Assembly: GCF_003217325.1 (NCBI RefSeq)
Contig: NZ_QJTI01000016.1
Span: 1 to 64,000 of the forward strand
Source: Rhodopseudomonas faecalis
GTDB lineage: Bacteria; Pseudomonadota; Alphaproteobacteria; Rhizobiales; Xanthobacteraceae
Reading direction: 5' to 3'
DNA length: 64,000 bases
Of this stretch, positions 38,515 to 47,876 are shown in pieces; position 1 is the first letter of the stretch; each line of letters starts with the position of its first letter. The notes beneath the pieces were generated by a model. The model searched no databases and was not told the DNA's origin. It saw only the letters and a list, made by a program, of their open reading frames with translations. The translations under genes were made by a program, and so were the position numbers.

Positions 38515-38802
38515 ATGCCCCAATCCGGAACACGAAACCACAAACGAGCAACCGTCAAATTGCTCGGCAATGCCCGGCGCGGGTTTTGCGGAACCGTCCA
38601 CGCCATTGAGGCGCAGGACGTGACCTCCACCCTGCATCCGACCGAGCTGGAAAGCCGGCTGATCGAGCTGGGTTTTGTCGAGGGGGCTCGGATCGAGGTC
38701 CTGCACGAAGGTGTTATTGGACGCGACCCGATTGCGGTCCGCGTCGACAATAACACCATCGCGGTGCGGCGGCGCGAGGCCATGGCGGTCGTGCTGGGCT
38801 GA
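38515..38802 (+). CDS. feoA: Ferrous iron transport protein A
   Basis: A 95-residue SH3-like protein that assists FeoB in Fe(II) uptake. Core LESRLIELGFVEGARIEVLHEG and IAVRVDNNTIAVRRREA are typical. The ATG at 38515 has AAGG upstream; a longer in-frame start at 38464 has no support. The gap to feoB is 10 bp. Confidence 0.9.
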   Translation: MPQSGTRNHKRATVKLLGNARRGFCGTVHAIEAQDVTSTLHPTELESRLIELGFVEGARIEVLHEGVIGRDPIAVRVDNNTIAVRRREAMAVVLG

Positions 38803-38812
38803 CGGCCACCTG

Positions 38813-40696
38813 ATGAGTTCCATTGTTGAGCTTCAATCGCTGCGCCTGGCGCTAGTCGGCACCCCAAACTGCGGAAAAACATCCCTTTTCAATGCCTTGA
38901 CCGGCAGCCGGCAACGGGTCGCGAATTACCCGGGCGTCACGGTCGAGCGCAAAGCCGGCACCTTCACCACCCCGGCCGGCCGTAACGTCACGCTGATCGA
39001 CCTGCCCGGCACCTATTCGCTGCGCGGTCGCAGCCCGGACGAAGACATCACCCGCGATATGGTGCTCGGCCGCTTCCCCAATGAAGCGCCGCCCGATCTG
39101 GTGCTGTGCGTCGCCGATTCCACCAATCTGCGCCTGACCTTCCGGCTGCTGCTGGAGCTGAAGCAGACCCGGCGGCCGCTGCTGCTGGTGCTGAACATGT
39201 TCGACATCGCCACCCGCCGCGGTGTGCAGGTCGATCTTGAGCGGCTGTCCGCTGAACTCGGCGTGCCGGTGGTGACTTCGATCGCGGTGCGCAAGGGCGG
39301 CACCGAGGCGCTGCTACAGCGCACCGACGAACTGGCGGCGCAGCACGTTTCCGCCGAGGTCGAAAACAATTGGAAGCCGATGACGGTCGCCGAGCTGCGC
39401 GCGTTGCAGCGCGAGGCCGATCACATCATCGCCGCCTGCATCAGCCTGCCGGCCCGGCCGGAGACGCTGACCTCGCGCATCGATCAAGTGGTGCTGCACC
39501 CGGTCGCCGGGCTTTTGGTGCTGGTGCTGATCCTGTTCTTGATGTTCCAGGCGGTGTTCAGTTGGGCACAGCCGGTGATGGAACTGTTCTCCGACAGCTT
39601 TGCCGCGCTCGGCCAACTGGTCCATGACAACCTGCCCGATGGCCTGCTGCAGAGTTTTCTGCAGAACGGCGTGATTTCCGGCGTCGGCAGCGTGGTGGTG
39701 TTCCTGCCGCAGATCGTGCTGATCTTCCTGTTCATCCTGCTGCTGGAAGACTTCGGCTACATGGCGCGCGCCGCGTTCCTGATGGACCGCATCATGGGCG
39801 GCGCCGGGCTGCATGGCCGCGCCTTCATTCCGCTGCTGTCGAGCTTTGCTTGCGCCATTCCCGGCATCATGGCGACGCGGGTGATCGACAATCGCCGCGA
39901 CCGGCTGACCACGATTCTGATCGCGCCGCTGATGACCTGCTCGGCGCGCATTCCAGTCTATACGCTGATCATCTCGGCTTTCGTGCCGGCCAAACAGATC
40001 TGGGGCTGGGTCAGCTTGCAGGGCTTGGTGATGTTCGGGCTCTATGCCGCAGGCATCCTGAGCGCGCTCGCGGTGTCGTTGGTGATCAAGCTGACCATGT
40101 GGCGCGACTATGAGCCGGCGCCGTTCATGCTGGAATTGCCTGACTACAAGATGCCGCGGCTGCGCAGCGTGGTGATCGGCGTCTATACCCGCGCCAAGAT
40201 GTTCCTGCAGCGCGCCGGCACCACGATCTTCGCGATGATGGTGCTGATCTGGTTCCTGGCCTCGTTCCCGCGGCCGCCGGCAGGCGCCACCGAGCCCGAC
40301 ATCAATTACAGCCTGGCATCGATGATCGGCCACGCGATCGAGCCGCTGCTGGCGCCGCTCGGCTTCAACTGGCAGATCGCGGTGGCGCTGATCCCCGGCA
40401 TGGCGGCGCGCGAGGTGGCGATTGCCGCGCTCGGCACGGTCTATGCGATCGAGGGCGGCAAGGAAGCCGCCGAGCAGATCGGTCAGGTGCTGGCCAGCAA
40501 ATGGAGCCTCGCCACCGCGCTGTCGATCCTGGTCTGGTACATTTTCGCCCCGCAATGCGCCTCGACGCTGGCGGTGATCCGCCGCGAAACCGGCAGCTGG
40601 CGCTGGGTGGCGGTGTCGTTCACCTACATGATGACGCTGGCCTATTTCGCCAGCTTTGCCACCTACCAGATCGCCCGCAGCCTCGGCGCCGGCTAG
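38813..40696 (+). CDS. feoB: Ferrous iron transporter FeoB
   Basis: A 627-residue inner-membrane Fe(II) transporter with an N-terminal G-protein domain: G1 GTPNCGKTS, G3 DLPGTYSL, G4 NMFD (about residues 133-136). Two Gate-type membrane repeats follow, containing SFACAIPG and TCSARIPVY. It is shorter than the 773-residue E. coli protein, mostly at the C-terminus. ATG at 38813; a longer frame start at 38675 overlaps feoA and is a shadow. Confidence 0.94.
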   Translation: MSSIVELQSLRLALVGTPNCGKTSLFNALTGSRQRVANYPGVTVERKAGTFTTPAGRNVTLIDLPGTYSLRGRSPDEDITRDMVLGRFPNEAPPDLVLCVADSTNLRLTFRLLLELKQTRRPLLLVLNMFDIATRRGVQVDLERLSAELGVPVVTSIAVRKGGTEALLQRTDELAAQHVSAEVENNWKPMTVAELRALQREADHIIAACISLPARPETLTSRIDQVVLHPVAGLLVLVLILFLMFQAVFSWAQPVMELFSDSFAALGQLVHDNLPDGLLQSFLQNGVISGVGSVVVFLPQIVLIFLFILLLEDFGYMARAAFLMDRIMGGAGLHGRAFIPLLSSFACAIPGIMATRVIDNRRDRLTTILIAPLMTCSARIPVYTLIISAFVPAKQIWGWVSLQGLVMFGLYAAGILSALAVSLVIKLTMWRDYEPAPFMLELPDYKMPRLRSVVIGVYTRAKMFLQRAGTTIFAMMVLIWFLASFPRPPAGATEPDINYSLASMIGHAIEPLLAPLGFNWQIAVALIPGMAAREVAIAALGTVYAIEGGKEAAEQIGQVLASKWSLATALSILVWYIFAPQCASTLAVIRRETGSWRWVAVSFTYMMTLAYFASFATYQIARSLGAG

Positions 40697-40718
40697 GCGT
40701 TGCGCTTCCACCCATGAC

Positions 40719-40812
40719 ACGTCATGCCCGCGCTTGTCGCGGGCATCTACGTCTTATGGAGCGGTGCAGTATCCAAAGACGTAGATGGCCGGGACGAAGC
40801 CCGGCCATGACG
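40719..40812. repeat. Family A palindromic element with compensatory change
   Basis: Full copy in which the inner arms read CTACGTCTT and AAGACGTAG, instead of CCACGTCTT and AAGACGTGG as in other copies. Both sides changed together, preserving pairing. Confidence 0.82.
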
Positions 40813-40939
40813 GGTGGGTTAGTGATCGCCGTCGGGATCACCGGCGCCCTCCCGCCGCCGCTCGCAGCACTGGCTGTTACGTTATTTGACAGCTCGACCG
40901 CGATGCCGCCTCGCGCGATGACTTATCCGTTTTTCAGGA

Positions 40940-40996
40940 GCCCCCACCCGACCGGCCTTACGGCCGGCCACCCTCCCCGCAAGGGGGAGGGAAAAT
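40940..40996. repeat. Family B palindromic intergenic element
   Basis: CCCCCACCCGACCGGCC-TTAC-GGCCGGCCACCCTCCCCGC followed by AAGGGGGAGGG (quoted in parts). Lies between feoB and the YeeE gene. Confidence 0.78.
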
Positions 40997-41030
40997 CCCT
41001 CAGGCACCACTCACAACACCGGCGCTCGCG

Positions 41031-42104
41031 TTATTTGGCGGCGATGGCTGCGGTGGCGGCCGGCCGATCGACCAAAAGATGGGTCGCCATCGCGCCGATC
41101 CACATCGCCAGCAGCGCCACCCAGGCGGTGACCGCAAAGATCGCGCCGCCGGTGACGCCAGCGCCGACCGCGCAGCCGCCGGCCAGCATACCGCCAAACC
41201 CCATCAGGATCGCGCCGATCGCGTAGCGCGTCATGCTCGGACCATCGTGAAAGCCCTGCAGCTTCCAATCCCGGCCGGCCAGCGACGCCAGCAGCGCACC
41301 GGCAAACACCCCCGGCACCATGCCGGTATCGAAACCGAGCGGCAGCGACGGCGAGTTGATCAGCCCCATCAGCGTATCGGCCGACGGCCCGATGAAGCTG
41401 ACGCTCTTGATGGTCACCGGGGTAAAGGCCTGCTGCGCCAACAGGTAGGTGATCAGCCAGCCGCTGGCGACCGCGAGCCCAACGCCAATCGCATAGATCC
41501 CGGTGCGCAGGCTGACGCTGGCGCGATAGGCCAGCCACAGCCCTACGACCAGCAACGCGGCGCCGAGCAGCGTGCCGAACAGCGCGCCGGCATGGATCAG
41601 CGACAACAGGTTGCGCGCGGCGCCGCCCGGCACCGTCCAGAGATTGAACAATTGCTCGCGCACCGGCGATAGCAGGCCGCGCAGCGAGGCCTGCGCGACG
41701 ATGGTCAGGATCAGCCCGGTGATCAGCGCGCGCAGATTGCCGGTCGCCGACAGCACCAAGAGCCGGCTGGCGCAGCCGCGCGCCAGGATCATGCCGCAGC
41801 CGAACATCAACCCGCCGATGATCGCCCCGGACAGGCTGCCGCGTGCCGCGAGCTGGCGCGCCTCGCTGACATCGAGCACGCCGGCGAGGATCGCGCCCTG
41901 AGTGGCGATCACCGCGGCGGAAAAGGTCAGCAGCCAGATCGCCAGCTTGTTGCCGAACCGGCCTTCGGCAAATTCGATGGTGGCCGAGCGCAGGCAGAAC
42001 GTGCTGCGCTGGGCGCAGGCCCCGAAGATCACGCCGATCAGCACGCCGCCGGCGGTCAGCAGCATGTCTTCGTCGAATCGGGCAGAGAGGGCATCCAAGT
42101 TCAC
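41031..42104 (-). CDS. YeeE/YedE-family sulfur-compound transporter
   Basis: A 357-residue polytopic membrane protein of the YeeE/YedE (DUF395) family, whose characterised members take up thiosulfate through membrane-embedded cysteines. Conserved cysteine motifs: GACAQRSTFC (C30, C37), GCGMILARGCASR (C103, C111) and LAGGCAVGAG near residue 315. GTG start at 42102-42104 with GGGGAG upstream. It is last in the leftward soxYZBCD arm, so thiosulfate import is the likely role. A second paralogue is at 50356. Confidence 0.82.
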   Translation of the reverse strand: MNLDALSARFDEDMLLTAGGVLIGVIFGACAQRSTFCLRSATIEFAEGRFGNKLAIWLLTFSAAVIATQGAILAGVLDVSEARQLAARGSLSGAIIGGLMFGCGMILARGCASRLLVLSATGNLRALITGLILTIVAQASLRGLLSPVREQLFNLWTVPGGAARNLLSLIHAGALFGTLLGAALLVVGLWLAYRASVSLRTGIYAIGVGLAVASGWLITYLLAQQAFTPVTIKSVSFIGPSADTLMGLINSPSLPLGFDTGMVPGVFAGALLASLAGRDWKLQGFHDGPSMTRYAIGAILMGFGGMLAGGCAVGAGVTGGAIFAVTAWVALLAMWIGAMATHLLVDRPAATAAIAAK

Positions 42105-42221
42105 GGCCGAACTCCCCTGGGCGAAGCCGCTGCCAGCGCCCTCAGCACCCTCGCTGCGGCCCTCTGGCCGTCATTGATCTTCCGCAAGCCATCGCTGAGA
42201 CCGGCTCCGTTGCGCTTGCGA

Positions 42222-42917
42222 CTAATCGACCGCCGGGCCGTTCTTGCCTTCCGGCGTGACGTCCACCGAGATCGCCCGGCCGATCACCTTGGGCTCGTCG
42301 CGGCAATTACTCATGCAGGGCGACTTGTTCCAAAAGTGCTTTTCGGTGGTGTCGCGGTCGTCCTCATAGAAGCCGGCGGCATTGGGCATTTTGATCTTGG
42401 CCAGCGTGTTCTTGTTCAGCTCGAAATTCTCGTCCTTGATGACGTCGTTCATGCTGAGAATATAGGCCGCGACCGCATAGATCTCATCGTCGGTCAGCGA
42501 GCGGGCATTGCCATAGGGCATCGCGCGCTTGATGTAGTCGAACAGCGTGGTGGCATCGGACCAATAGGAACCGACGGTCTTGTCGGGCCGGTCGGCCTTC
42601 AGACTACCAAGACCGCCGGCCAGCACCGGATAACGCCCGACGCCTTCGCCGAACTCGCCGTGGCAAGTCGAGCAGCGCTCCTGAAAGATCGCATCGCCCA
42701 GTTTCGGCGTGCCCTTGCCGTCCGGCAGCCCGGCGCCGTCGGGACGCACGTCGGTGTCCCACGCCTTGATCTCTTCCGGCAGTGCCACCCGGCCAAGACC
42801 GAGCTTGGCGCCCGGCTTGATCGCCAGCTGCTGCTGCGCGACCGCGACCGAGGTGAGCAGGCTGAGTGCGGCCAGCGACGCCGTCAGCGCACGCAGCGCA
42901 CTAGCTGATCTCGACAT
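42222..42917 (-). CDS. soxD: SoxD, c-type cytochrome subunit of sulfane dehydrogenase
   Basis: A 231-residue exported cytochrome with a signal peptide ending near residue 27 (VAVAQQ) and one heme site C82-S-T-C85-H86. SoxD partners SoxC to oxidise the sulfane sulfur on SoxY. Paracoccus SoxD is a larger diheme protein; only one CXXCH is visible here, plus a C-terminal CMSNC. The ATG at 42915-42917 lies 17 bp inside the end of soxC, so the genes overlap and are probably translationally coupled. Confidence 0.88.
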   Translation of the reverse strand: MSRSASALRALTASLAALSLLTSVAVAQQQLAIKPGAKLGLGRVALPEEIKAWDTDVRPDGAGLPDGKGTPKLGDAIFQERCSTCHGEFGEGVGRYPVLAGGLGSLKADRPDKTVGSYWSDATTLFDYIKRAMPYGNARSLTDDEIYAVAAYILSMNDVIKDENFELNKNTLAKIKMPNAAGFYEDDRDTTEKHFWNKSPCMSNCRDEPKVIGRAISVDVTPEGKNGPAVD

Positions 42918-44181
42918 TTTCCGTTTCCCCGTTGGCGCGGACGAGCCAGGTCTGGATGCCGTTGTTGTGGTAGATCGAGTTGACGCCGCGGATCTTGCGC
43001 AGCTCCGGCTTGCTCGGCTGCACATAGCCGGTGTCGTCGATGGCGCGCGACTGGATCATCATCTCCTGACCGTTCCAGTCGAAATCGACATAGAACCGCG
43101 TCAGCGACTTATCGAGGATCGGGCCATCGAGCCGCGCCGTGCCCCAGTTGCGGCCGCCATCGATCGAGACGTCGACGCGCTTGATGGTGCCGCGTCCGGA
43201 CCAGGCAAAGCCGCTCAGTACGTTGCGGCCCTTGTGCTTGAGCGGCGCCTGCGGCGATGGATTGGTGACCACCGACTTGGCATCCATGACGAAGGTGTGC
43301 TTACGCGCCCGGCCATCCGGCATCAGGTCGGTGTATTTCGAGGTTTCCTCGCGGGTCTGCCACGGCATGTCGCCAGCTTCGATGCGGCGCAGCCACTTGA
43401 CCCACATATTGCCCTGCCAGCCCGGGATCACCGCGCGCAGCGGATAGCCCTGCTCCGGACGCAGCGCCTCGCCATTCATGGCGAACGCGATCAGCACGTC
43501 ATTGAGCGCTTTGTCGATCGGCAGCGAACGATTGAGGCCCGCGGCGTCGGCGCCTTCCAGCATCAGCCATTTCACGTTCGGCTTCAGCCCGGCTTCGTCG
43601 AGCAGCACTTTGAGCGGCACGCCGGTGTACATGACATTGTGCACCATGCCGTGCGTGAACTGGCAGCCATTGAGCTGGGCGCCGCGCCATTCCATGCCGG
43701 AATTAGCCGCGCATTCCAGGAAATAGATGCGGTTGACGCGCGGCATGCGCTTGATGTCTTCCATGGTGAAGACCAGCGGCTTTTCCACCAGGCCATTGAT
43801 CATCAGCCGATGGTCGGCGGGATTGATCTCGGCAACGCCGCTGTGATGGCGCTCAAAGCACAGCCCGGACGGGGTGATGATGCCGTCGAGTTCGTGCAAC
43901 GGCGTAAAATTCACCGAGGATTCCGCCGAGGCGGTCAGCCAGCCGACATCGCGGCGCACGACATGCTTTTCGTATTTCGACGGCATGCCATAGGGCCGGC
44001 GATCGACGCCGTCGCCGAGCAGCTTGTTGAAGTCGTGGACTTCGGTGATCGCCGGATCGGGCTGCGCGGCGGCTTCGGCCTTGGCCTTGCCGATCGGCAG
44101 CGCGGCGCCGGCGGCCAGCAGCCCCGCTGCACCCAGGAAACCACGGCGGTTGAGGACGTCTTTGGGGGCTTGCTTGCTCAT
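42901..44181 (-). CDS. soxC: SoxC, molybdenum subunit of sulfane dehydrogenase
   Basis: A 426-residue sulfite-oxidase-family enzyme that, with SoxD, removes six electrons from SoxY-bound sulfane sulfur. Tat signal with RRGFLGAAG (residues 12-20). The Mo-coordinating cysteine is C157 in FLECAANSG. Its presence predicts oxidation of thiosulfate all the way to sulfate rather than sulfur-globule storage. ATG at 44179-44181. Confidence 0.94.
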   Translation of the reverse strand: MSKQAPKDVLNRRGFLGAAGLLAAGAALPIGKAKAEAAAQPDPAITEVHDFNKLLGDGVDRRPYGMPSKYEKHVVRRDVGWLTASAESSVNFTPLHELDGIITPSGLCFERHHSGVAEINPADHRLMINGLVEKPLVFTMEDIKRMPRVNRIYFLECAANSGMEWRGAQLNGCQFTHGMVHNVMYTGVPLKVLLDEAGLKPNVKWLMLEGADAAGLNRSLPIDKALNDVLIAFAMNGEALRPEQGYPLRAVIPGWQGNMWVKWLRRIEAGDMPWQTREETSKYTDLMPDGRARKHTFVMDAKSVVTNPSPQAPLKHKGRNVLSGFAWSGRGTIKRVDVSIDGGRNWGTARLDGPILDKSLTRFYVDFDWNGQEMMIQSRAIDDTGYVQPSKPELRKIRGVNSIYHNNGIQTWLVRANGETENVEIS

Positions 44182-44229
44182 CGCAATCGCTCGTGCTCCG
44201 GCGTTCGAACTATCCAGCTTCGATCGGTT

Positions 44230-45927
44230 TCAGCTTCCCAAAACCTTCACGGCGTTGTTGGGCGTCACCGACACCACCTTGTGGCGCTCGACATGGGCCG
44301 CCAGCACATCCCAGATCGGCGGGCCCTGCGTGCCTTCATTGACGCTGGCCCAGCCGGCGACGCTGTAGCGCTTCGACGCTTCGATCGGCTTGCCGCTCTT
44401 GAGATGGGTGAGATCGGAAATGCGCGCGCCAGCCGGCTTGGCAATGTCGATCGCGTAGCCCATGCCGCCGACCCGCACCATGTCGCCGCCGCCCTGGAAA
44501 TACGGATCGGGATGGAAGATGTTGTCGGCGATATCTTCCAGCACCTCTTTGAGCTGCTGGCCGGTCATCTCGATCCGGTAGCAATTCGGATAAGTGATCG
44601 CGGTGGCGTTGGTAACGTGTTCCCAGGTGATCTCGTCATTGGGTAGCAGCGAGCCGCCCCAGCGGAAGCCGGGCGACAGCGCGATCTCGACGTCACGCTG
44701 CTCCAGCATGGCGTTACAGATCAGATCGTCGAAAGTGCCGTTGAAATTGCCACGCCGGTACAGCAGCGAGTCGGTGCGGCCGATGGTGCGTTGCAGATCC
44801 TTGGCATAGGGCGCGCGCACTTGCTCGATCAGCTTGGCCATCGCCAGATCGGGCGCGATCGCGTCGGCGAACACCGGCATCAGCTTGAAGCGCAGCCCGC
44901 CGACCTTGCCATTCGCCACATCGATATCGAGCCTTGATACGAATTTGCCGTGCGAGCCCGACGCCACCAGCACGGTGTCGCCGACCCGGACCAAGCCCGG
45001 CATGGCATCATGGGTGTGGCCGGTGAGAATGACGTCGATGCCTTTGACGCGGCTGGCGAGCTTGCGATCGACGTCAAAGCCATTATGCGACAGCAGCACC
45101 ACCACGGCGGCGCCTTCGGCGCGCGCGGCATCGACCTGCTTCTGGATATCTTCCTCGCGAATGCCAAATTCCCAGCGCGGAAACATCCAGCGCGGATTGG
45201 CAACCGCGGTTCGCGGCAACGCCTGACCGATCACCGCAACCTTGACGCCGCCGCGCTCAAACGTCTTGCGCGCCTCGAACACCGGCTCCTGCCATTCGTT
45301 GTCGCGCACGTTCTGCGCCAGGAACGCGAAGGGCGCAGCATCGACGATCGCCTTGACGCGATCGGCGCCGAGCGTGAATTCCCAATGCGCGGTCATGGCG
45401 TCGAGCTTGAGCGCCGACATGACATCGACCATGTCCTGGCCGTCGGTCTTGAGCGCGGTCCAACTGCCCTGCCAGGTGTCACCGCCGTCGAGCAGCAGCA
45501 CATTGTCGGCGCCGCGCTCGGCGCGCACTGCGGCGACCAGCGTCGCGATGCGGTCGAGCCCGCCCATGCGGCCGTAATTGCGCGCCAGAGAGATGAAATC
45601 ATCAGAGGTCAGCGCGAACGCATCGGCCGATCCGGTGGCGATTTTGAAATAGGCGCGAAACTCGGCGTCGGTGAGATGCGGCGGCTGTCCCTTGACCTCG
45701 CCGACCCCGAGATTGATCGACGGCTCCCGGAAATGCAGCGGCATCAGCTGCGCGTGGATGTCGGTGACGTGCAGGATGGTGAGGCGACCAAGCGCATCGA
45801 ACTTCGTGATGTCGGCCTGCGTCAGGCGCTGCTGCGCCGCGACCTGGCCGAGCGGCCCGAGCCCGGAGCCGAGCACCAGCGTCGAGGCAGCCGCCGTCGC
45901 TTGCAGGAATTCCCGCCTTGAAATCAT
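44230..45927 (-). CDS. soxB: SoxB, thiosulfohydrolase
   Basis: A 565-residue di-manganese hydrolase that releases sulfate from SoxY-bound intermediates. Tat signal MISRREFLQA at the N-terminus. Metallophosphatase motifs DIHAQL (about residues 56-61), DGGDTWQGS, LLSHNGFDVD and GHTHDAMP, then a C-terminal 5'-nucleotidase-like domain. Exported to the periplasm with the other Sox proteins. ATG at 45925-45927. Confidence 0.95.
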   Translation of the reverse strand: MISRREFLQATAAASTLVLGSGLGPLGQVAAQQRLTQADITKFDALGRLTILHVTDIHAQLMPLHFREPSINLGVGEVKGQPPHLTDAEFRAYFKIATGSADAFALTSDDFISLARNYGRMGGLDRIATLVAAVRAERGADNVLLLDGGDTWQGSWTALKTDGQDMVDVMSALKLDAMTAHWEFTLGADRVKAIVDAAPFAFLAQNVRDNEWQEPVFEARKTFERGGVKVAVIGQALPRTAVANPRWMFPRWEFGIREEDIQKQVDAARAEGAAVVVLLSHNGFDVDRKLASRVKGIDVILTGHTHDAMPGLVRVGDTVLVASGSHGKFVSRLDIDVANGKVGGLRFKLMPVFADAIAPDLAMAKLIEQVRAPYAKDLQRTIGRTDSLLYRRGNFNGTFDDLICNAMLEQRDVEIALSPGFRWGGSLLPNDEITWEHVTNATAITYPNCYRIEMTGQQLKEVLEDIADNIFHPDPYFQGGGDMVRVGGMGYAIDIAKPAGARISDLTHLKSGKPIEASKRYSVAGWASVNEGTQGPPIWDVLAAHVERHKVVSVTPNNAVKVLGS

Positions 45928-46016
45928 CGTTCCACCCTTGGCCGTCTAATCGCCGCCAATTCGGCGGTCATTATCGTTGCGTGCGCGGCCGCGGCGTGAG
46001 CCGGGCCGCTTGCGAA

Positions 46017-46346
46017 CTAACCGACGGTTATTTTGTTTTTGGAGACGTAGTTCGAGCCGTCATCATCCTTCCAGGTGAAGGTGAATTCGCCGCTCTCGGC
46101 GGCCTTGTAGAAGAACGACTGGAACGGATTCGACGAGATCGCCGGATTCCACTCGGCTTCAAAGAACGGCTTGCCGTTAAACTCGGCCACGAATTTGTTG
46201 ATGATCTTGCGCGGCACGATCTTGCCGGAGGCGTCCTTGCGCTGACCGGACTCCATTTCGTGGGAGATCAGCGTCTTGATTTCGATCAGTTCGCCCGGCT
46301 TGGCCTGGGCGGGAACACGGACGCGGGGGGTGGGTGCGCTCGACAT
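46017..46346 (-). CDS. soxZ: SoxZ, sulfur-carrier partner
   Basis: A 109-residue immunoglobulin-fold protein that forms the SoxYZ carrier. Conserved blocks MESGQRKDASGKIVPRKI and FTWKDDDGS. No signal peptide of its own; it is presumably exported with Tat-exported SoxY. GAGGAAA precedes the ATG at 46344-46346. Confidence 0.95.
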   Translation of the reverse strand: MSSAPTPRVRVPAQAKPGELIEIKTLISHEMESGQRKDASGKIVPRKIINKFVAEFNGKPFFEAEWNPAISSNPFQSFFYKAAESGEFTFTWKDDDGSNYVSKNKITVG

Positions 46347-46382
46347 GATGTATTTCCTCGCCTTGTTTCGTTGAACGGGCCG

Positions 46383-46847
46383 TTAGCCGCCGCAGCCGCC
46401 GATCGTCACTTTGACGTTGGCTTTGGCCGTGTAGAGGCTGCCGTTCGACATTTCGGCAACGCAGATGATGTTCTGGGTCTGCGCGAGCCGCATCCGTGTC
46501 GATGCCGCCGCCTTGCCGCAGGCCGGCGAGAATTTGTAGCTGACGATGCCGGGCAGCGGATTGCCATCGGCAAAGACGTGGACCGCCTTGACGTAGTCGG
46601 CCTCGGTCATCGGGCTATCAACTTCGACCGAGATCGGCACCACCAGGCCGTTTTCGGCGATTTCCGGCACGTCGAGCTTGATCTTGCCGGCCTCGAACTT
46701 CTTGTCGCCGTATAGTTTCTTCAGTTCGGCATCGACCATTTGCTGGTCAGCGAATGACAGCCGCGGCGCCAGCAGCGCGGCGAACCCCGCGATGGCTGCC
46801 AGCCCCAGAGCTTCACGACGAGACGGTTTGCCCGCATTCCAACCCAT
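46383..46847 (-). CDS. soxY: SoxY, covalent sulfur carrier
   Basis: A 154-residue protein with a Tat signal (PSRREALGLAAIAG) and the diagnostic C-terminal swinging arm GGCGG, whose cysteine carries the thiosulfate-derived sulfur. The strong GGAGGA before the ATG at 46845-46847 excludes the longer frame. First gene of the leftward soxYZBCD arm. Confidence 0.95.
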   Translation of the reverse strand: MGWNAGKPSRREALGLAAIAGFAALLAPRLSFADQQMVDAELKKLYGDKKFEAGKIKLDVPEIAENGLVVPISVEVDSPMTEADYVKAVHVFADGNPLPGIVSYKFSPACGKAAASTRMRLAQTQNIICVAEMSNGSLYTAKANVKVTIGGCGG

Positions 46848-47018
46848 GGTGACGTCCTCCAACGGGAGTCTGCGCTCCCTGGCGATAGTTTCGCTTGACG
46901 ATATCAAGCCGCCGCTATCAAGATACAAATATCATTATATCGATTTTCTTGAATGTAAAGATACCCGACAGAAGTCGATTGATGGAGCCGCTCCAAGACG
47001 GCCAACAGGGAGGAGTTG
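46848..47018. promoter_or_regulatory. Divergent soxY/soxA promoter region
   Basis: 171 bp between divergent sox arms. The AT-rich patch 46915-46965 contains the inverted repeat TCAAGA (46918-46923) ... TCTTGA (46947-46952) around ATATCATTATATCG, a likely regulator or polymerase site. TGAATGTA occurs at its right edge and again upstream of the flavocytochrome genes. Confidence 0.5.
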
Positions 47019-47864
47019 ATGAGAGCAGCGGCGATCGCGGCTGGCGCACTGATGCTGCTTTGCAGCATGGGCGTCATGGCTCACGCTCAGAACAATAAGG
47101 ACGCTCAGGACAATAAGGACAATGGCGAGAAGGAGATCGAGCGCTACCGCGCGATGATCTCCGATCCGATGTCCAATCCCGGTTACCTCGCGGTCGATCG
47201 CGGCGAAGCGCTGTGGAAGCAGCCGCGCGGCGCCAACAATGTCTCGCTGGAACAATGCGATCTCGGGCTCGGCGCCGGCAAGCTGGAAGGCGCCTATGCC
47301 AAGCTGCCGCGCTACTTCGCCGACGCCGACCGGGTGATGGATCTCGAGCAGCGGCTGTTGTGGTGCATGGACAAGCTGCAGGCGCTGGATACCAAGGATG
47401 TGATCGCGCGGCGCTTCTCGGCGCCGGGACGCGCCTCCGACATGCAGGATCTGGTGGCGTTCATCGCCAACAAATCGAGCGGCATGAAGATCGAGCCGCA
47501 GCTCAGTCACCCCAAGGAAAAGGAGATGGCGGCGGTCGGCGAGGAAATGTTCTATCGCCGCGGCGGCGTGATGGATTTTGCCTGCGCTACCTGTCACGGC
47601 GAAGAGGGCAAGCGCATCCGCCTGCAGCAATTGCCGAACTTCTCCAAGCCCAGCCCGCAGGCCCAGGAAGCGATGGGCTCCTGGCCGACCTATCGGGTGT
47701 CGCAAGGCGCGCTGCGTACCATGCAGCACCGCTTGTGGGACTGCTACCGGCAACAGCGCTGGCCCGTGCCTGAATATGGCTCGGACGGCATCACCGCGCT
47801 CACGCTGTTTCTCAATAAGCAGGCGGCGGGCGGCGACATCAACGTTCCTTCCATCAAGCGCTGA
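47019..47864 (+). CDS. soxA: SoxA, c-type cytochrome of SoxAX
   Basis: A 281-residue exported cytochrome that couples thiosulfate to SoxY. Signal peptide (residues 1-23, cleavage near AHAQ). One CXXCH heme site (C189-A-T-C192-H193). The second-heme position of diheme SoxA is replaced by C80 and C116, which probably form a disulfide, so this is a monoheme SoxA. The active-site cysteine ligand is C242 in [12 protein letters not shown] at 47019, with GGGAGGAG upstream. First gene of the rightward arm. Confidence 0.93.
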   Translation: MRAAAIAAGALMLLCSMGVMAHAQNNKDAQDNKDNGEKEIERYRAMISDPMSNPGYLAVDRGEALWKQPRGANNVSLEQCDLGLGAGKLEGAYAKLPRYFADADRVMDLEQRLLWCMDKLQALDTKDVIARRFSAPGRASDMQDLVAFIANKSSGMKIEPQLSHPKEKEMAAVGEEMFYRRGGVMDFACATCHGEEGKRIRLQQLPNFSKPSPQAQEAMGSWPTYRVSQGALRTMQHRLWDCYRQQRWPVPEYGSDGITALTLFLNKQAAGGDINVPSIKR

Positions 47865-47876
47865 GGGCCGGCTGCC

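Noticed and set aside
42709-44646. 645-codon plus-strand ORF opposite soxC/soxD
   Set aside because: Covers the complementary strand of three genes; composition is that of a GC-driven shadow.
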